Shown: one piece after another, positions 14,950 through 15,319 of the stretch
Numbering within the stretch: position 1 is the first letter of the stretch
Layout of the letters: each line of letters starts with the position of its first letter
Source of the DNA: Flavobacteriales bacterium UBA958
GTDB lineage: Bacteria; Bacteroidota; Bacteroidia; Flavobacteriales_D; Crocinitomicaceae
Length of the DNA stretch: 15,319 bases
Assembly: GCA_002293045.1 (NCBI GenBank)
Contig: DBCM01000136.1
Location: 1 to 15,319, forward strand
Reading direction: 5' to 3'
The notes under the pieces: model-generated
The model's input: only the letters and a program-made list of their open reading frames with translations
Told to the model about the DNA's origin: nothing
The model's database searches: none
Program-made: the position numbers and the translations under genes

Positions 14950-15159
14950 TTAAGGTTTCATTTTCACATGAAAGGTAAGTTCCATACCAAGAACTTTTGC
15001 CAGTTTTAGGATCACTTCTACAGTAGGATTTCCTTGTCCTTTCTCTAATTTGTACAAGGTGTTTATACTGATTTGTGCCAATTCAGCTAAATGTGGCTGT
15101 GTTATATCCAACTCCTTCCGCCTGTCCTTTATCGCTTCACCAAGGTCTTTAACTAACAT
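14950..15159 (-). CDS. hipB: HipB-like XRE-family DNA-binding repressor
   Basis: A 69-residue Cro/C1-type helix-turn-helix protein covering almost the whole chain. The HTH runs from about 8 to 62: IKDRRKELDITQPHLAELAQ, then ISINTLYKLEKGQGNP, with TVEVILKLAKVLGMELTF as the closing helices. HipB proteins are dimeric autorepressors that also bind the toxin complex. It is first gene of the hipBST unit and precedes hipS by 4 bases. An 18-bp palindrome covers its own start codon and two more copies lie upstream at 61-bp steps, which supports autoregulation. The short C-terminus (VKMKP) lacks the long tail of E. coli HipB. Confidence 0.9.
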   Translation of the reverse strand: MLVKDLGEAIKDRRKELDITQPHLAELAQISINTLYKLEKGQGNPTVEVILKLAKVLGMELTFHVKMKP

Positions 15160-15170
15160 TATAATGTGAT
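15153..15170. promoter_or_regulatory. Candidate HipB operator O1, overlapping the hipB start codon
   Basis: CTAACATTATAATGTGAT; its central 12 bases (ACATTATAATGT, 15156-15167) are a perfect palindrome and include the hipB start codon (15157-15159 on the minus strand). It differs at two positions from the full symmetric form ATCACATTATAATGTGAT. A protein bound here would block transcription initiation or early elongation. Confidence 0.7.
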
Positions 15171-15213
15171 TTATCTATCGAAATTACAAATAAAAGTTAA
15201 AAACAACAACAAT

Positions 15214-15231
15214 ATCACATTATAATATGAT
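15214..15231. promoter_or_regulatory. Candidate HipB operator O2
   Basis: ATCACATTATAATATGAT, an 18-bp palindrome with eight of nine base pairs symmetric. Its left 13 bases are the exact reverse complement of 13 bases of O1 (15158-15170). The centre is 61 bp upstream of the O1 centre with respect to hipB. Confidence 0.7.
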
Positions 15232-15274
15232 AACAGGGGTGTTAATTGATTCTTTACATAAAACAATCCGTAAA

Positions 15275-15292
15275 ATCACATTTTAATGTGGG
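15275..15292. promoter_or_regulatory. Candidate HipB operator O3
   Basis: ATCACATTTTAATGTGGG, with arms CACATT and AATGTG around TT. Its left half is identical to O2 over eight bases and its right half shares AATGTG with O1. The centre is again exactly 61 bp from that of O2. It is the weakest copy (six of nine pairs symmetric) and could equally serve a gene beyond the right edge. Confidence 0.6.
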
Positions 15293-15319
15293 ATATCGAA
15301 CATTAAAAAACGTGCCTTA

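Noticed and set aside
15153..15292. CRISPR-like periodicity: 18-bp repeats at a 61-bp period
   Set aside because: Only three copies, each imperfect and each itself palindromic; the first covers the start codon of a DNA-binding repressor and there are no cas genes. An operator array explains it better.

Overview
The window comes from a member of the Bacteroidota, most likely a marine or freshwater Flavobacteriia-type lineage. Several signs agree. The secreted protein ends in a type IX secretion (T9SS) sorting domain. The methionyl-tRNA synthetase carries the KFSTS form of the KMSKS loop. The atp operon lacks the beta and epsilon genes. Shine-Dalgarno sequences are largely absent, and TAnnTTTG boxes (the Bacteroidota -7 element) sit just upstream of several starts. 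Gene density is high: no gap exceeds 300 bases, and the longest non-coding stretch is the roughly 160 bases at the right edge.

Layout. Bases 2-1861 (+) hold the 3' part of metG. Converging on it, only 3 bases away, is a minus-strand block read from right to left: hemJ (7501-8088), then atpB-atpE-atpF-atpH-atpA-atpG (7442 down to 2523), then an orphan NarL/LuxR-type response regulator (1865-2500). A promoter-like box precedes atpB, and a strong 11-bp hairpin separates atpE from atpF. Divergent from hemJ is a plus-strand block: a T9SS cargo protein fused by a TAATG overlap to methylmalonyl-CoA epimerase, then the heme-precursor operon hemA-hemC-hemD with overlapping genes, then mnmE (tRNA wobble-uridine modification) with its own near-leaderless promoter box.

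Converging on mnmE from the right edge is a minus-strand accessory module, 13615-15159: a small XRE repressor, a 106-residue HipA N-terminal-subdomain protein and a 334-residue HipA-like kinase. This is the split, three-gene HipBST architecture rather than classical two-gene HipBA. The kinase retains the SIS autophosphorylation motif and both catalytic aspartates. Upstream lie three copies of an 18-bp palindrome related to ATCACATTATAATGTGAT, with centres exactly 61 bp apart. The first covers the hipB start codon, so this is a strong candidate for an autoregulatory operator array.

How the genes work together: the atp genes encode FO plus part of F1 (beta and epsilon must be elsewhere). hemA, hemC, hemD and hemJ supply four steps of C5-pathway protoheme synthesis, needed for respiratory cytochromes. 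metG and mnmE serve translation. HipBST is a growth-arrest toxin-antitoxin module, and the most interesting locus in the window.
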